DNA of 38,523 nt, taken from contig CP070760.1 in assembly GCA_020348965.1 (NCBI GenBank), forward strand, positions 1,991,019 through 2,029,541, read 5' to 3'. Below, piece by piece: positions 30,920-38,523 of the stretch (positions are counted from its first letter, which is position 1; each line of letters opens with the position of its first letter). This DNA comes from Candidatus Heimdallarchaeota archaeon (GTDB taxonomy: Archaea; Asgardarchaeota; Heimdallarchaeia; Hodarchaeales; Hodarchaeaceae). Below the pieces are notes generated by a model. It was not told the DNA's origin, did not search any database, and saw only the letters and a program-made list of their open reading frames with translations. Position numbers and translations under genes: made by a program.

Positions 30920-32041
30920 ATGAGAAAGAACCTAATGAAATTTTTCTTCTTTCCTCTTGTTGTTTTGGGATTAACCTTTTTAGTCCCAGTGATTGCCGAA
31001 ATATCTTCAGAAAGTGAAATCACTGGAAATTTTCCTGAAAAGCCTTGGATGACTGCAGGCAATGGAGAAAGAATCAATATTACAGCAGGAAACCGAACTC
31101 AAATACGGACGACAGCTGGGAATCATATCCAGATCCAGACAAACAAGAATGCACAACTACAAATCAATGAATCGGAAACAAATCCCGCAGGCGAACTACC
31201 CAATCAGACTCGGGCTGTTAATTGTTTCATGCATATTGAGTTAAATGGTACGGTAGCCATGAACGCCACAATGTTCAGAAACTACACAAATGCTGAGATA
31301 AGTGAACTAGGCAATGTTTCAACGTTTCGCTGGGCTTTTTATAACACTTCAGCTTTTCAATGGCAATATACTCATCAAAATTGGGTAGAAAAAACGGAAA
31401 ATGGGTCAAGTGTTTGTTGTAATACAACTCATTTCAGTATCTGGACGATTCTAATGCCTTCAACAGAAGAATCTTCTGACGGAAATCCCACACCTGGGAC
31501 GCCATTCAATGCAAAAAATAAAACTGGATTTGCAGTCAAGGCGGGTAATTTATATCAAATTCAAACCCAAACTGGTTTTGCTATTCAGTTGAAACTGAAT
31601 CAGAGTTCAGAGATGACGATTACAGAATATGAAGAGCCTTTGCATGCAATGAACCAGCAACATCATCAAATCAGGACACAAATAATGGCTCTTGAACTTA
31701 ATAATTCAGCCCAAATTCAAGCGAATCTCTCCTATACCTTTACTAAGCAGGTGCGCACTCAGTTAGGTGTTCAAAATATGGAGAAACTTAAGTTCATGTT
31801 TTACAACGAATCAAGCAATTCATGGGAAGCACCGAAATCCCAATGGCTAGACAACGAAACACTTTACTGTAACACGACTCATTTCAGTCTTTGGACAATC
31901 GCAGAGGATGTAGGTGAAACCACAACGACAACAGAGGATACAGAAGAGACAACGACTAGCCCTACTCCTGGATTCGTATTCTTGTCTCTCATTAGCATCT
32001 TGATTCCCGTACTATTGTCGCGTTCCAGAAAGAGAAGGTAA
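30920..32041 (+). CDS. PGF-CTERM-like surface protein with two NTTHFSxWTI repeats
   Basis: A signal peptide (MRKNLMKFFFFPLVVLGL) is followed by two copies of a domain of about 150 residues. Copy one ends CCNTTHFSIWTILM and copy two ends YCNTTHFSLWTIAE; each is preceded by a FYNTSAF/FYNESSN-type strand and a WVE/WLD turn. Many NxT/S sites are present. A Thr/Glu stalk, TPGFVFLSLIS, a hydrophobic helix and SRKRR end the chain, as in archaeosortase-type substrates. The ATG at 30920 begins the signal peptide; TATA-like ATATATTATATATC is near 30837-30850. The role may be adhesive or structural; no enzyme motif is seen. Confidence 0.78.
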   Translation: MRKNLMKFFFFPLVVLGLTFLVPVIAEISSESEITGNFPEKPWMTAGNGERINITAGNRTQIRTTAGNHIQIQTNKNAQLQINESETNPAGELPNQTRAVNCFMHIELNGTVAMNATMFRNYTNAEISELGNVSTFRWAFYNTSAFQWQYTHQNWVEKTENGSSVCCNTTHFSIWTILMPSTEESSDGNPTPGTPFNAKNKTGFAVKAGNLYQIQTQTGFAIQLKLNQSSEMTITEYEEPLHAMNQQHHQIRTQIMALELNNSAQIQANLSYTFTKQVRTQLGVQNMEKLKFMFYNESSNSWEAPKSQWLDNETLYCNTTHFSLWTIAEDVGETTTTTEDTEETTTSPTPGFVFLSLISILIPVLLSRSRKRR

Positions 32042-32058
32042 TCCCTCTCTTTTCTCTC

Positions 32059-32075
32059 TTTTTCTAAAGAAAAAA
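32059..32075. terminator. Two-way terminator between convergent genes
   Basis: TTTTTC and GAAAAA pair around TAAA, and T-runs are present on each strand (CTCTTTTCTCTC upstream on the + strand; the A-run gives T on the - strand). It can end the surface protein gene from the left and the ICMT-like gene from the right. Confidence 0.45.
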
Positions 32076-32086
32076 TTGGAAACTCA

Positions 32087-32701
32087 TTAGAGTTTTAATT
32101 TGGGGATAAACATTGGGACTTTCGCTTTATAATCTTCGTAGTCTCTGCCAAATTCTTTGACCAGCTCTTTTTCCTCTTTCCACGAGATAAGGTAAATATA
32201 TACAGCCATGAAGGGAGTAAGGAGGGTTGCAAAGAGAGCTGAGAGTAGGATGGAAATTGCCAGGTACGCCAATAATGCCCCAAAATATTGAGGGTGTCTA
32301 ATGATAGAATAAACTCCTGTGGTGATGACTTTATCCGCTCTGTGAGTTTCAGCCACTTTCAATGTCACCTCAGCTACCCCTTTAAAAGAAAACCACAATA
32401 CTACTATAATAAGAGGGATGAAAATAATCAGATGAACCAGAGGAATCTGGAAATCAATGACAGGGATCAGTAAGAAGAGATTCTCAAAAATGGGAATTGT
32501 ATACCTTGGTTGCGGGGATAACCAAATCCCAAACATGAACCCAAAAAATCCCCATCCCGATATCAGACCGAGGAGGTTCCCAATTTTGGTTCCTTTTTCT
32601 TGTCCAAACTTTTGTTCTAGCTTTGTGTGTTCAAGTGACCAGAAATAAAGCGGTAGAATTCCTATCTCGGCCAGTACACTAAACCAAAACCAGAAGTACA
32701 T
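32087..32701 (-). CDS. ICMT/PEMT-like integral membrane methyltransferase
   Basis: 204 residues with five to six membrane helices. The C-terminal third carries the family motif: GVYSIIRHPQYFGALLAYLA, then SWKEEKELVKEFGRDYEDYK and VPMFIPKL. In isoprenylcysteine and phosphatidylethanolamine methyltransferases these residues bind SAM (RHP and EE motifs). The substrate here could be a prenylated cysteine, a lipid or another membrane-soluble thiol or amine; isoprenoid-rich archaeal membranes make all plausible. AAAGGATGG lies about 10 bases before the ATG. It is convergent with the surface protein gene and follows the Ntn hydrolase. Confidence 0.82.
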   Translation of the reverse strand: MYFWFWFSVLAEIGILPLYFWSLEHTKLEQKFGQEKGTKIGNLLGLISGWGFFGFMFGIWLSPQPRYTIPIFENLFLLIPVIDFQIPLVHLIIFIPLIIVVLWFSFKGVAEVTLKVAETHRADKVITTGVYSIIRHPQYFGALLAYLAISILLSALFATLLTPFMAVYIYLISWKEEKELVKEFGRDYEDYKAKVPMFIPKLKL

Positions 32702-32736
32702 TTTTATTAACCATCCTTTTTCTAATACTTTTATTC

Positions 32737-33540
32737 TTAAACTGGGTAGTTTAACTGTAGATGCTTCCGCTCTTTGGCAGAAAGTGGGAATGATATTTCG
32801 AGTTTTGTGTAATTTTGTTTGCAGGGAGGGCCTTTTATGACATCAAAAACCACATTGGGTAGGTTGTCGACCTGAATAGTCACTATATAACTGTAGACAG
32901 TTGTGAATGATGAATTTTTCATGGTAGACTGACCATGTCGGCATATTGGAGCTTCTGGATTATGAGACTTCAATAATGAGATTATATCATTCTCATTTAG
33001 CAAAGCAGCTTTTAACAAATCTTTTGTATAATTATAACGAATCCTACTGTCATTAAGTTTAGAGTTTCCAATTACCTCATTAGTGTTTAGGAGTATATGA
33101 TGATTAGTTCTAACTAAATGATCTTGGGATCGATCAACGGATAGATCTGAAGAGGTCAGTTCAATAGCAGCAAGCTCTTCTGGGCTGGCTATAACCATGT
33201 TACACCATTGATACTTCATGGATTTCTGGAATTCGTTTTCACATATTTCAATCGCGTCAGCGATAGTTTTGCTTTCCAAAATTATGCGTTCAGTAAGCAG
33301 ATCATAAGGAGTATCAGTAGTAGAGAGAATGTTTGAGTTCACTGCGGCTAGTCCATATTGGTTAACACCAATTGAAACTCCTCCCATTTCCAGATTGTGT
33401 AAATTCACGCCTCTGACACCAAATGCATGGGAATGTTCTAACAACAACCCATCACTATGACTCTCAACCTGAAAATCTTTATTTTTGAAAATTACCACTT
33501 TATCATAATTCAGAATCTTAGCACCTGTAGTACACCCCAT
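32737..33540 (-). CDS. C45-like Ntn hydrolase (acyl-transferase/amidase family)
   Basis: The chain starts MGCTTGAKI, so removing Met-Gly would expose Cys3 as the N-terminal nucleophile, as in acyl-CoA:6-aminopenicillanate acyltransferase (C45) and related amidases. VVIFKNKDFQ, GVSIGVNQYGLAAVNSN, and CENEFQ...NMVIASPEELAAIE are strands of that fold, with NQYG at the position expected for the oxyanion hole Asn. The length of 267 is somewhat short, like stand-alone archaeal members. Substrate unknown: peptide, acyl-amide or quorum-signal-type molecules are used by relatives. Its ATG directly precedes the nucleophile. It is divergent from the lipase, with 274 bases between them. Confidence 0.78.
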   Translation of the reverse strand: MGCTTGAKILNYDKVVIFKNKDFQVESHSDGLLLEHSHAFGVRGVNLHNLEMGGVSIGVNQYGLAAVNSNILSTTDTPYDLLTERIILESKTIADAIEICENEFQKSMKYQWCNMVIASPEELAAIELTSSDLSVDRSQDHLVRTNHHILLNTNEVIGNSKLNDSRIRYNYTKDLLKAALLNENDIISLLKSHNPEAPICRHGQSTMKNSSFTTVYSYIVTIQVDNLPNVVFDVIKGPPCKQNYTKLEISFPLSAKERKHLQLNYPV

Positions 33541-33814
33541 TTGAACATCTCTCTTGATCTCAGACTGTTAAAAGATACCAATCATTCTATCTATATCTGG
33601 CTTTTCCTTTACCCGAGGAAAATCGAGAAGTCTTATCTAAAACTTCATCAGGAGGAGTAAGGGAAATCCAGATCAAAATATGTTTATTGAATTTAGACTT
33701 CGGATGATCCAAGATATAAAAGATTCAGGGAAGTTAAAGCTTCTGAACCATAACATAAACTTAAATACCCAAAAATGTAATTATCCCTAGTTCCAGCATT
33801 GAAGAGGATGGCAT
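33541..33814. promoter_or_regulatory. Divergent region between Ntn hydrolase and lipase
   Basis: CTTAAATACCC near 33760-33770 is a plausible TATA for the lipase gene (ATG 33815, GAGGA upstream). AGGAGGAGTAAGGG at about 33650 looks like a Shine-Dalgarno sequence, but no start codon opens a convincing frame after it. I see no operator-like repeat. Confidence 0.35.
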
Positions 33815-35008
33815 ATGAAGGGAAGAAATCAAGCAATACTCTTTGTAATAAGTTTAATTCTTATCTCACCGTGTTTTGTAAGTAGGAAGACAAATACTAT
33901 AGGAGGAATATATAGGAAGCCAAATCCAACTCTGGAGGTAGTACAAAACCAGAATCCAATATTATATATTCCTGGATGGACAAAAGAAGCAACAGATTGG
34001 AACTATATGAAGGTGCGTTTCCAAGCTAATAGATGGCCAGGGGCAAGTCTCTGTGCCATTGATTTTAGTAATAAGCAGGATAGTTCTGTTCAAGGTAATA
34101 TCAACAATGCCAACGAGATAAAACAACGGGTGGATGAGATTTTAGAGGAGACTGGTGCGGAAAAAATCGATCTTATCAGCCATAGTATGGGAGGGTTGAG
34201 TAGCAGGTACTACATAAAATTCCTAGGGGGAATAGAGAAAGTTGATGACTATGTGAGTTTGGCAAGCCCACACCATGGTGAAGAAGCTGGTGAAAAATGT
34301 GAAGCTTGTTGTACTGGTAATGAACTGCTATTGAGTTTAAACGAAGGGGATGAAACTCCAGGGGGGATATTAAATGACATTCTAGGGGATCGGGTTGCTC
34401 CTTGGTCTGGCATTACTTATAATGGTACCCATATTCCAGGAAATATCAGTTATACATCCATTTATAGTCTACAAGATGAGGATGTCCCATTTGAGTCGTG
34501 TCCACTTGACGGAGCAAACAACATCAGAGTAATGGGCTTATCTCATTCTGAAATATATCAGGATTGGTCCGTTTATAAACTTGTGAGAACTGCGGTTGAT
34601 GATTTCAATACCACTTTTCTTATGACAGCACCAATCATAGTGAGTGCAATATCAGGGGATAGCCAGGTTACTCTTGTATGGCAGGCCCCTTATGATGATG
34701 GTGGGGCACCCATCATCGAATACAAGGTATATCGAGCCGATAACACCAGTGGCCCGTATTCCTTTATTCTTAATTCCATAACCTTAAACTGTGTCGATTA
34801 TAATGTCACCAATGACGTAACGTATTATTATGTGGTCACGGCTGTTAATAGTGTTGGTGAAAGTGAATACTCAAACGTTGCTACCGTGACCCCTCACCCC
34901 CCGATTTTTACAACAACGACTTCTACAGCTACACCTTGCTGGAATAGCCTTTTTTTGTTTCTCTCCCTATTGACTCTCATTTTTTGGAGGCAACAGAAAG
35001 GATCATGA
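33815..35008 (+). CDS. Surface lipase-type alpha/beta hydrolase with a fibronectin III domain
   Basis: After a signal helix (about 6-22) comes an alpha/beta hydrolase (about 45-265): YIPGWTKEATDWNY at the oxyanion side, nucleophile elbow ISHSMGGL (S124), SLASPHHG, an acid in YSLQDEDVPF (D221 or D223), and H244 in GLSHSEIYQ. This is the class 2 lipase / PGAP1-like layout. A fibronectin III domain (about 270-360; QVTLVWQAPYDDGG, EYKVYRADNTSG) may bind substrate or matrix. A short Thr stalk, C-terminal hydrophobic helix and RQQKGS tail end the protein, but without PGF. Four cysteines (162, 165, 166, 229 region) could pair. It probably breaks down esters or lipids outside the cell. Confidence 0.85.
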   Translation: MKGRNQAILFVISLILISPCFVSRKTNTIGGIYRKPNPTLEVVQNQNPILYIPGWTKEATDWNYMKVRFQANRWPGASLCAIDFSNKQDSSVQGNINNANEIKQRVDEILEETGAEKIDLISHSMGGLSSRYYIKFLGGIEKVDDYVSLASPHHGEEAGEKCEACCTGNELLLSLNEGDETPGGILNDILGDRVAPWSGITYNGTHIPGNISYTSIYSLQDEDVPFESCPLDGANNIRVMGLSHSEIYQDWSVYKLVRTAVDDFNTTFLMTAPIIVSAISGDSQVTLVWQAPYDDGGAPIIEYKVYRADNTSGPYSFILNSITLNCVDYNVTNDVTYYYVVTAVNSVGESEYSNVATVTPHPPIFTTTTSTATPCWNSLFLFLSLLTLIFWRQQKGS

Positions 35009-35071
35009 ATCCCTTTTACCTATTAATTTGCAAATACTAACGGATTCTAAGTTCACTCCTTCAACTCTTGT

Positions 35072-35113
35072 AGAGGGAGTCATCCTCTCCGTCTAATGTT
35101 TAATGAGGAGGAT
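35072..35113 (+). promoter_or_regulatory. Two competing hairpins over an AGGAGG ribosome-binding site
   Basis: AGAGG (35072-35076) can pair with CCTCT (35084-35088). Alternatively ATCCTC (35082-35087) can pair with GAGGAT (35108-35113), which would cover the AGGAGG at 35106-35111. The two share bases 35084-35087 and exclude each other. The layout resembles a translational switch in front of the 22-codon frame at 35121. Confidence 0.3.
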
Positions 35114-35120
35114 ACACGAA

Positions 35121-35189
35121 ATGACTCTACTTCCTTCCAGATCTCATAATCCAGTAGGAGTTCGACTTTCAAGCGGATGTGGCGTTTAG
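35121..35189 (+). CDS. Possible 22-codon peptide behind a strong ribosome-binding site
   Basis: ATG at 35121 follows AGGAGG by nine bases, the best Shine-Dalgarno match in the window. The peptide MTLLPSRSHNPVGVRL (16 of 22 residues given) ends in SSGCGV and stops at TAG 35187-35189. There is no hydrophobic core and no known family. It overlaps the end of the convergent gene at 35186 by four bases. It may be a leader peptide or chance. Confidence 0.3.
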   Translation: MTLLPSRSHNPVGVRLSSGCGV

Positions 35190-35515
35190 GATTTCGATTC
35201 TCGGATGCGTTCCAGCCGTTCTAGGAGCTGGGCCAACTGATCCTGCATTTCTTGATTGTTATCCCCCATCCCTGAGATCCGATCCCATTCCTCAAATGTC
35301 ATCCCATACATTTGGAGCCTTGAAGGCAGAAGCTTATTCCATTTATAGGCTCCCATTTGAAAGCTTGGAGCGTGATCCATGATGATCTGAAACTCCAATG
35401 ACAGCTGAAGATACAGTTTCTGCTCAGTTCGAGTCAAATCCAAAGTTTTTATGTCTGGGAGGTCCGTAAGATAAGTTGGAATATTTAAACTGACTTTTTG
35501 GGGTGTTGCTGTCAC
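35186..35515 (-). CDS. Small helical protein of unknown function
   Basis: 109 residues, mostly helical: TRTEQKLYLQLSLEFQIIMD in the middle and a coiled-coil-like tail EMQDQLAQLLERLERIRESK. GTG start at 35515 with AGGTGA seven bases upstream. No transmembrane helix and no recognised domain. The tail-end coiled coil suggests it forms oligomers or binds a partner. It stands alone, convergent with the lipase side and divergent from the EamA exporter. Confidence 0.6.
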   Translation of the reverse strand: MTATPQKVSLNIPTYLTDLPDIKTLDLTRTEQKLYLQLSLEFQIIMDHAPSFQMGAYKWNKLLPSRLQMYGMTFEEWDRISGMGDNNQEMQDQLAQLLERLERIRESKS

Positions 35516-35744
35516 TTATGATCACCTTGAACTATTATGGGTCTCCCAAATTTAAAAGAAAATCTGAACAATTTATCCGCCATTTATCAAAAAAAACATT
35601 TGAACATCTATTTTCCAGTCACAACATATTCCAAATCATGCTTTTGAGGAATAAATGAAAATGATAATTGAACGTCCACAAAATTCATAATCTTTTCAAT
35701 TAACCTTCCTTTAAAGTAAGCTAAATGGCCAAAGAGGATTAATT

Positions 35745-36698
35745 GTGGATATTTCTGAAGAAAGAAAGTACGAAATAGGAGCTTATCTTCTACTCTTTGC
35801 CACAGCTCTTATTTGGGCTGGAACGTGGCCATTAGGGCGTTGGTTGGTATCCGAGGAAGTGGGAGGAGAAACAATCCCCCCTATGGTAATTGCTACCCTT
35901 CGATATTTTTTAGTTATTCCGTGTTTTTATCCGATGTTAAAGATTAAAGAAGGCACCATTAACATCAGTTTTGTAAGAACTCACTGGAAAATATTTGTTT
36001 TCATGGGCATCACCTCTGTAACAATTTACCAAGCAGGGTATTTGATTGGTGAGTATTTTACTTCGTCTAGTGATGCGGTTGTCATTGTAAGTAGTCATCC
36101 TACGTTAGTCCTAATCTTTTCGAGTTTAATGTTGAAAATGGAGAATCTGAACCGAATGAGGATATTTGGGACTTTACTGTCTTTTACAGGAATTCTATTG
36201 ATATTTCAGTTTTCCCCCAATGTAGACGTTCCGAACCGTATTCTTGGGGATTTTTTAATTTTTCTTGGGGCAGTTTTTTATGCAATCTATATTGTTATAT
36301 CTCGATTTTTCATAAATGAGTGCGAAACCGGTTCATACCAACCCTCCTCCCTTTATATTATTACATGGGTATCCTTTTTTGGCTTTTTGACCACCATTCC
36401 AGTGACCCTAGTCATCAATCCAGAGTATATCAACCCGATCCTATATTTTCAAGTCCCTGAAAGAGTTTGGTTTGGTGTTGCATATCTTGCATTTATTTCG
36501 ACAGTTTTAGGGTACTGGTTTTATCTCGAAGGAGTTAAAAGATTATCAGCCAGTCGTGCAGCAATATTTCAAAATCTAGTCCCAATTTTTGGAGTAATAC
36601 TCTCCGTTATCCTTTTGGATGAAATTTTTGACCCCATTATTCATAGTACATCAATATTGTTAATCATTATAGGTATCTCACTTGTGAACCGAGGATGA
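35745..36698 (+). CDS. EamA/DMT-superfamily exporter
   Basis: Ten membrane helices in two five-helix EamA repeats. The first has LLLFATALIWAGTWPLGRWL and ends near TLLSFTGILLIF; the second starts GDFLIFLGAVFYAIYIVISR and ends ILLIIIGISLVNRG. Repeat ends with the GxxLI pattern are typical of drug/metabolite transporters, which export amino acids, nucleosides or drugs. Cargo unknown. The GTG at 35745 has GAGG seven bases upstream. The gene is followed 63 bases later by the DHA2 exporter on the same strand, perhaps in one transcript. Confidence 0.87.
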   Translation: MDISEERKYEIGAYLLLFATALIWAGTWPLGRWLVSEEVGGETIPPMVIATLRYFLVIPCFYPMLKIKEGTINISFVRTHWKIFVFMGITSVTIYQAGYLIGEYFTSSSDAVVIVSSHPTLVLIFSSLMLKMENLNRMRIFGTLLSFTGILLIFQFSPNVDVPNRILGDFLIFLGAVFYAIYIVISRFFINECETGSYQPSSLYIITWVSFFGFLTTIPVTLVINPEYINPILYFQVPERVWFGVAYLAFISTVLGYWFYLEGVKRLSASRAAIFQNLVPIFGVILSVILLDEIFDPIIHSTSILLIIIGISLVNRG

Positions 36699-36761
36699 CA
36701 ATTCTTTCAAATGGATGATTTCTCATCATCCCCCACCACTCTCATGGAGAGATATTGAAAC

Positions 36762-38225
36762 ATGGACATGGACTTAAACAAAACCCCAGAGGATCTTCCT
36801 TCAAAGCCTATCATTATTCCAATAAGAATGATTATGCCTATTACAGCTATTGGTACGTTCATGTCTGCTATGGACGGGTCTATTGTCAACGTTTCGCTAG
36901 TTACAATAGCAAATGCATTAAATACTGACATGGAAGGAGTTAGATGGGTTACAATTATTTACCTGCTTATGATTTCATCTCTAATTGGAATTGGAGGTTC
37001 ACTTGGAGATAACTATGGCAGGAAGAAGATTTTCCAGCTTGGAATGTTACTCTTTGCCTTCGGATCAATAATTTGTGCTTTTTCTCCTACTCTAGAGGTT
37101 CTTGTTCTCTCTAGGGCTCTTCAGGCAATTGGAGCAGCAGGCTTAATGGCTAATGGATTAGCCTTGGTTATCACTTATGTTGATCCTTCTGTGAGGGGAA
37201 GGGCAATTGGAATTAACTCCTTAGTAGTAGCCACTGCTCTTTCGACAGGACCCGTTCTTGGTGGAATATTAACGGAATACGTGGGCTGGCCAAGTATTTT
37301 TTTGATAAACGTCCCCGTTGGATTAATTGGGATTTTGCTTGTTCAACGATTTATTCCAGAAACAACTGAAAAACGAGTAAAACTAGATTATGGCGGAATG
37401 ATCACTTTCATCATAACTACTTTCTCTCTAGTTCAAGGTATTTTGACCCTATTTAAGGGAGAACTTATCGGTGTAATTTTCATAGTAATTGCCGTGATTA
37501 GTGGACTTATCTTTGTATATATAGAAAACAACCATTCAACTCCAATGATTTCCGTTCGCATTATGCAAGATAGAACGATTTTAATAGGAGTAATCTCTTC
37601 CTTTCTCTGTTATATGGTATATTATTGCGTCGTTTTCCTCCTGCCTTTCTATTATCAGGATGCTTTGTCTTTCAAGCAATCTCAAACTGGGATTCTAATG
37701 GTTATCCCTCCTCTCGCAATGGCGATCATGGGACCATTTGCAGGGTTTTTTGCAGAGAGAATTGAAGCTAGACGGTCAACCTCTCTTGGTGCGGTATCAT
37801 TGAGTTTTTTTGTCATGTCTCTTGCCATTCTTTTTAATATTTTCCCTGTCGGTTTACGTGAGATAGTTTTTGTTCTTGTCCCACTAGTAGCGTTCTCAGC
37901 AGGATCATTAACTACATTCACCGTCTCAAATGGAACCTCAGTGATGAATGCAGCTCCAAAGAGCGACGTAAGCATCGTTTCTGGTCTAATTGGACTCTCA
38001 CGAAATATTGGATTCGCATTAGGTACCACTTTGAGCTCATCATTTTTCACGTTATTTTTCACGATTAATAATCCTGACAACCTTACATCTGGTGTGAAGT
38101 ATTTTTCAAGTTACTATGTTAGTCTCGGGCAAACATTTCTACTCTTTTCTTTATTTGCCCTAATTAGTGCGATAATCTCTTACTTAAGAGGCTCTACTAG
38201 AAAAAAGGAAGAATTAATGACCTGA
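36762..38225 (+). CDS. DHA2-type MFS exporter (EmrB/QacA-like, 14 helices)
   Basis: 487 residues and about 14 hydrophobic helices. Family signs: TFMSAMDGSIVNVSL in helix 1, GGSLGDNYGRKKIF (motif A) after helix 2, SRALQAIGAAGLMANGLALV (motif B area), and NSLVVATALSTGPVLGGILT (motif C). D38 in helix 1 (AMDGS) fits proton-coupled export of drugs or fatty-acid-like compounds. GGAG lies about 14 bases before the ATG at 36762, long for this window; an ATG two codons in is also possible. The gene ends inside the convergent right-edge gene by 12 bases. Confidence 0.9.
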   Translation: MDMDLNKTPEDLPSKPIIIPIRMIMPITAIGTFMSAMDGSIVNVSLVTIANALNTDMEGVRWVTIIYLLMISSLIGIGGSLGDNYGRKKIFQLGMLLFAFGSIICAFSPTLEVLVLSRALQAIGAAGLMANGLALVITYVDPSVRGRAIGINSLVVATALSTGPVLGGILTEYVGWPSIFLINVPVGLIGILLVQRFIPETTEKRVKLDYGGMITFIITTFSLVQGILTLFKGELIGVIFIVIAVISGLIFVYIENNHSTPMISVRIMQDRTILIGVISSFLCYMVYYCVVFLLPFYYQDALSFKQSQTGILMVIPPLAMAIMGPFAGFFAERIEARRSTSLGAVSLSFFVMSLAILFNIFPVGLREIVFVLVPLVAFSAGSLTTFTVSNGTSVMNAAPKSDVSIVSGLIGLSRNIGFALGTTLSSSFFTLFFTINNPDNLTSGVKYFSSYYVSLGQTFLLFSLFALISAIISYLRGSTRKKEELMT

Positions 38226-38523
38226 AAGTCGGTTTTGTTTTTCAGATTCCTCAACTAATCTTTTGGCTTCTTCTAAGTGATTCTCTATCATTACCTTATC
38301 GTATGATACTGTAGGAGAGGACATCAATTGCATCACACCAGTGGTGCGATAATTCTTTTTACGTAAGGCGTCGATAAATTCACGATCCATCGACGGACAG
38401 AGGAATGAATAGTGAATTATTTTTTCAAAGCAAAAAACATATCTTTTCCACAAATGAGAATTCTTTTCCAAGCTATTAATAACCTGGAGTCGCAATTCTC
38501 GCCAATTGATTTCAAGTTCCTCC
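38214..38523 (-). CDS. C-terminal part of an unknown gene, cut by the right edge
   Basis: The frame stays open to the right edge with coding-like content (EELEINWRELRLQVINSLEK), so the start lies outside the window; a TTG at 38495 is an internal codon rather than a convincing start. The visible 102 residues are helical and basic, with RKKNYRTTGVMQLMSSPTVS and a charged ending VEESEKQNRLSGH. No motif or membrane helix. It overlaps the DHA2 exporter end by 12 bases tail to tail. Confidence 0.6.
   Translation of the reverse strand, partial: EELEINWRELRLQVINSLEKNSHLWKRYVFCFEKIIHYSFLCPSMDREFIDALRKKNYRTTGVMQLMSSPTVSYDKVMIENHLEEAKRLVEESEKQNRLSGH

Noticed and set aside
33457-33660. 67-codon frame on the + strand at the Ntn hydrolase start
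   Set aside because: It covers the conserved MGC start on the other strand and has no start signal.
35179-35382. 67-codon frame on the + strand opposite the small helical protein
   Set aside because: Antisense image; the - strand frame has a good ribosome-binding site and coiled-coil pattern.
1-38523. tRNA genes, CRISPR arrays, insertion sequences
   Set aside because: I looked for T-loop GGTTCGA-type ends, evenly spaced repeats and transposase motifs and found none.

Overview
The window reads as archaeal chromosome, low in G+C. TATA-like boxes (TTATAAATA, TTTAAATA types) stand roughly 25-50 bp upstream of several starts. Many genes use GTG or TTG starts, and Lrp/AsnC, TrmB and ArsR-type regulators are present. 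At least two surface proteins end in a Ser/Thr-rich stalk, a PGF motif, a hydrophobic helix and a basic tail (PGF-CTERM-like). Surface proteins with Thr-rich stalks, a UbiE-like methyltransferase and a bacterial-type sugar dehydrogenase make me suspect an Asgard lineage (Heimdallarchaeia-like). That placement is inference; no marker gene settles it. I saw no tRNA, rRNA, CRISPR array or transposase.

Layout. 1-3.4 kb: edge of an unknown gene, an M30-like surface metalloprotease, a tandem GNAT acetyltransferase and a conserved small protein broken by a one-base frameshift. 3.6-8.6 kb: a UbiE/MenG methyltransferase, two paralogous membrane proteins on opposite sides of an Lrp/AsnC regulator, an O-methyltransferase and an exported protein. 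8.8-14.2 kb: a membrane protein with a histidine-kinase phosphoacceptor domain but no ATPase, a HAD phosphatase, a flavodoxin pair, an MFS transporter and a divergent TrmB regulator. 14.4-19.6 kb: a surface-anchored sugar dehydrogenase, then a redox group (QueG-like Fe-S protein, TlpA-like thioredoxin, ferritin-like protein, DUF302) and a nucleoside phosphorylase.

19.6-22.6 kb: a strikingly symmetric repeat array, a PLDc_N/ABC ATPase/permease operon resembling Bacillus yxlEFG, and a membrane-tethered wHTH regulator. 22.8-29.1 kb: three PPOX-type flavin-barrel proteins (one fused to a multi-pass membrane domain), a GH2 glycosidase, adaA-adaB alkylation repair genes and a GNAT. 29.2-32.0 kb: a one-component regulator with an extracellular domain, one membrane helix and two cytoplasmic wHTH domains, followed by a two-repeat surface protein. 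32.1-38.5 kb: an ICMT-like methyltransferase, an Ntn hydrolase, a surface lipase with FnIII, a small helical protein, an EamA exporter, a DHA2 exporter and a gene cut by the right edge.

Genes are mostly single or in pairs, so functional links are local: regulator with neighbour, or translationally coupled pairs. The strongest candidates for undescribed biology are the transmembrane wHTH regulator with its surface-protein neighbour, the membrane-PPOX fusion pair, the Lrp-flanked membrane paralogues, and the symmetric TTGTAAAA array, part of whose sequence recurs beside the Lrp gene. Two suspected homopolymer frameshifts (near 3203 and 25763) should be checked against reads before biological weight is put on them.
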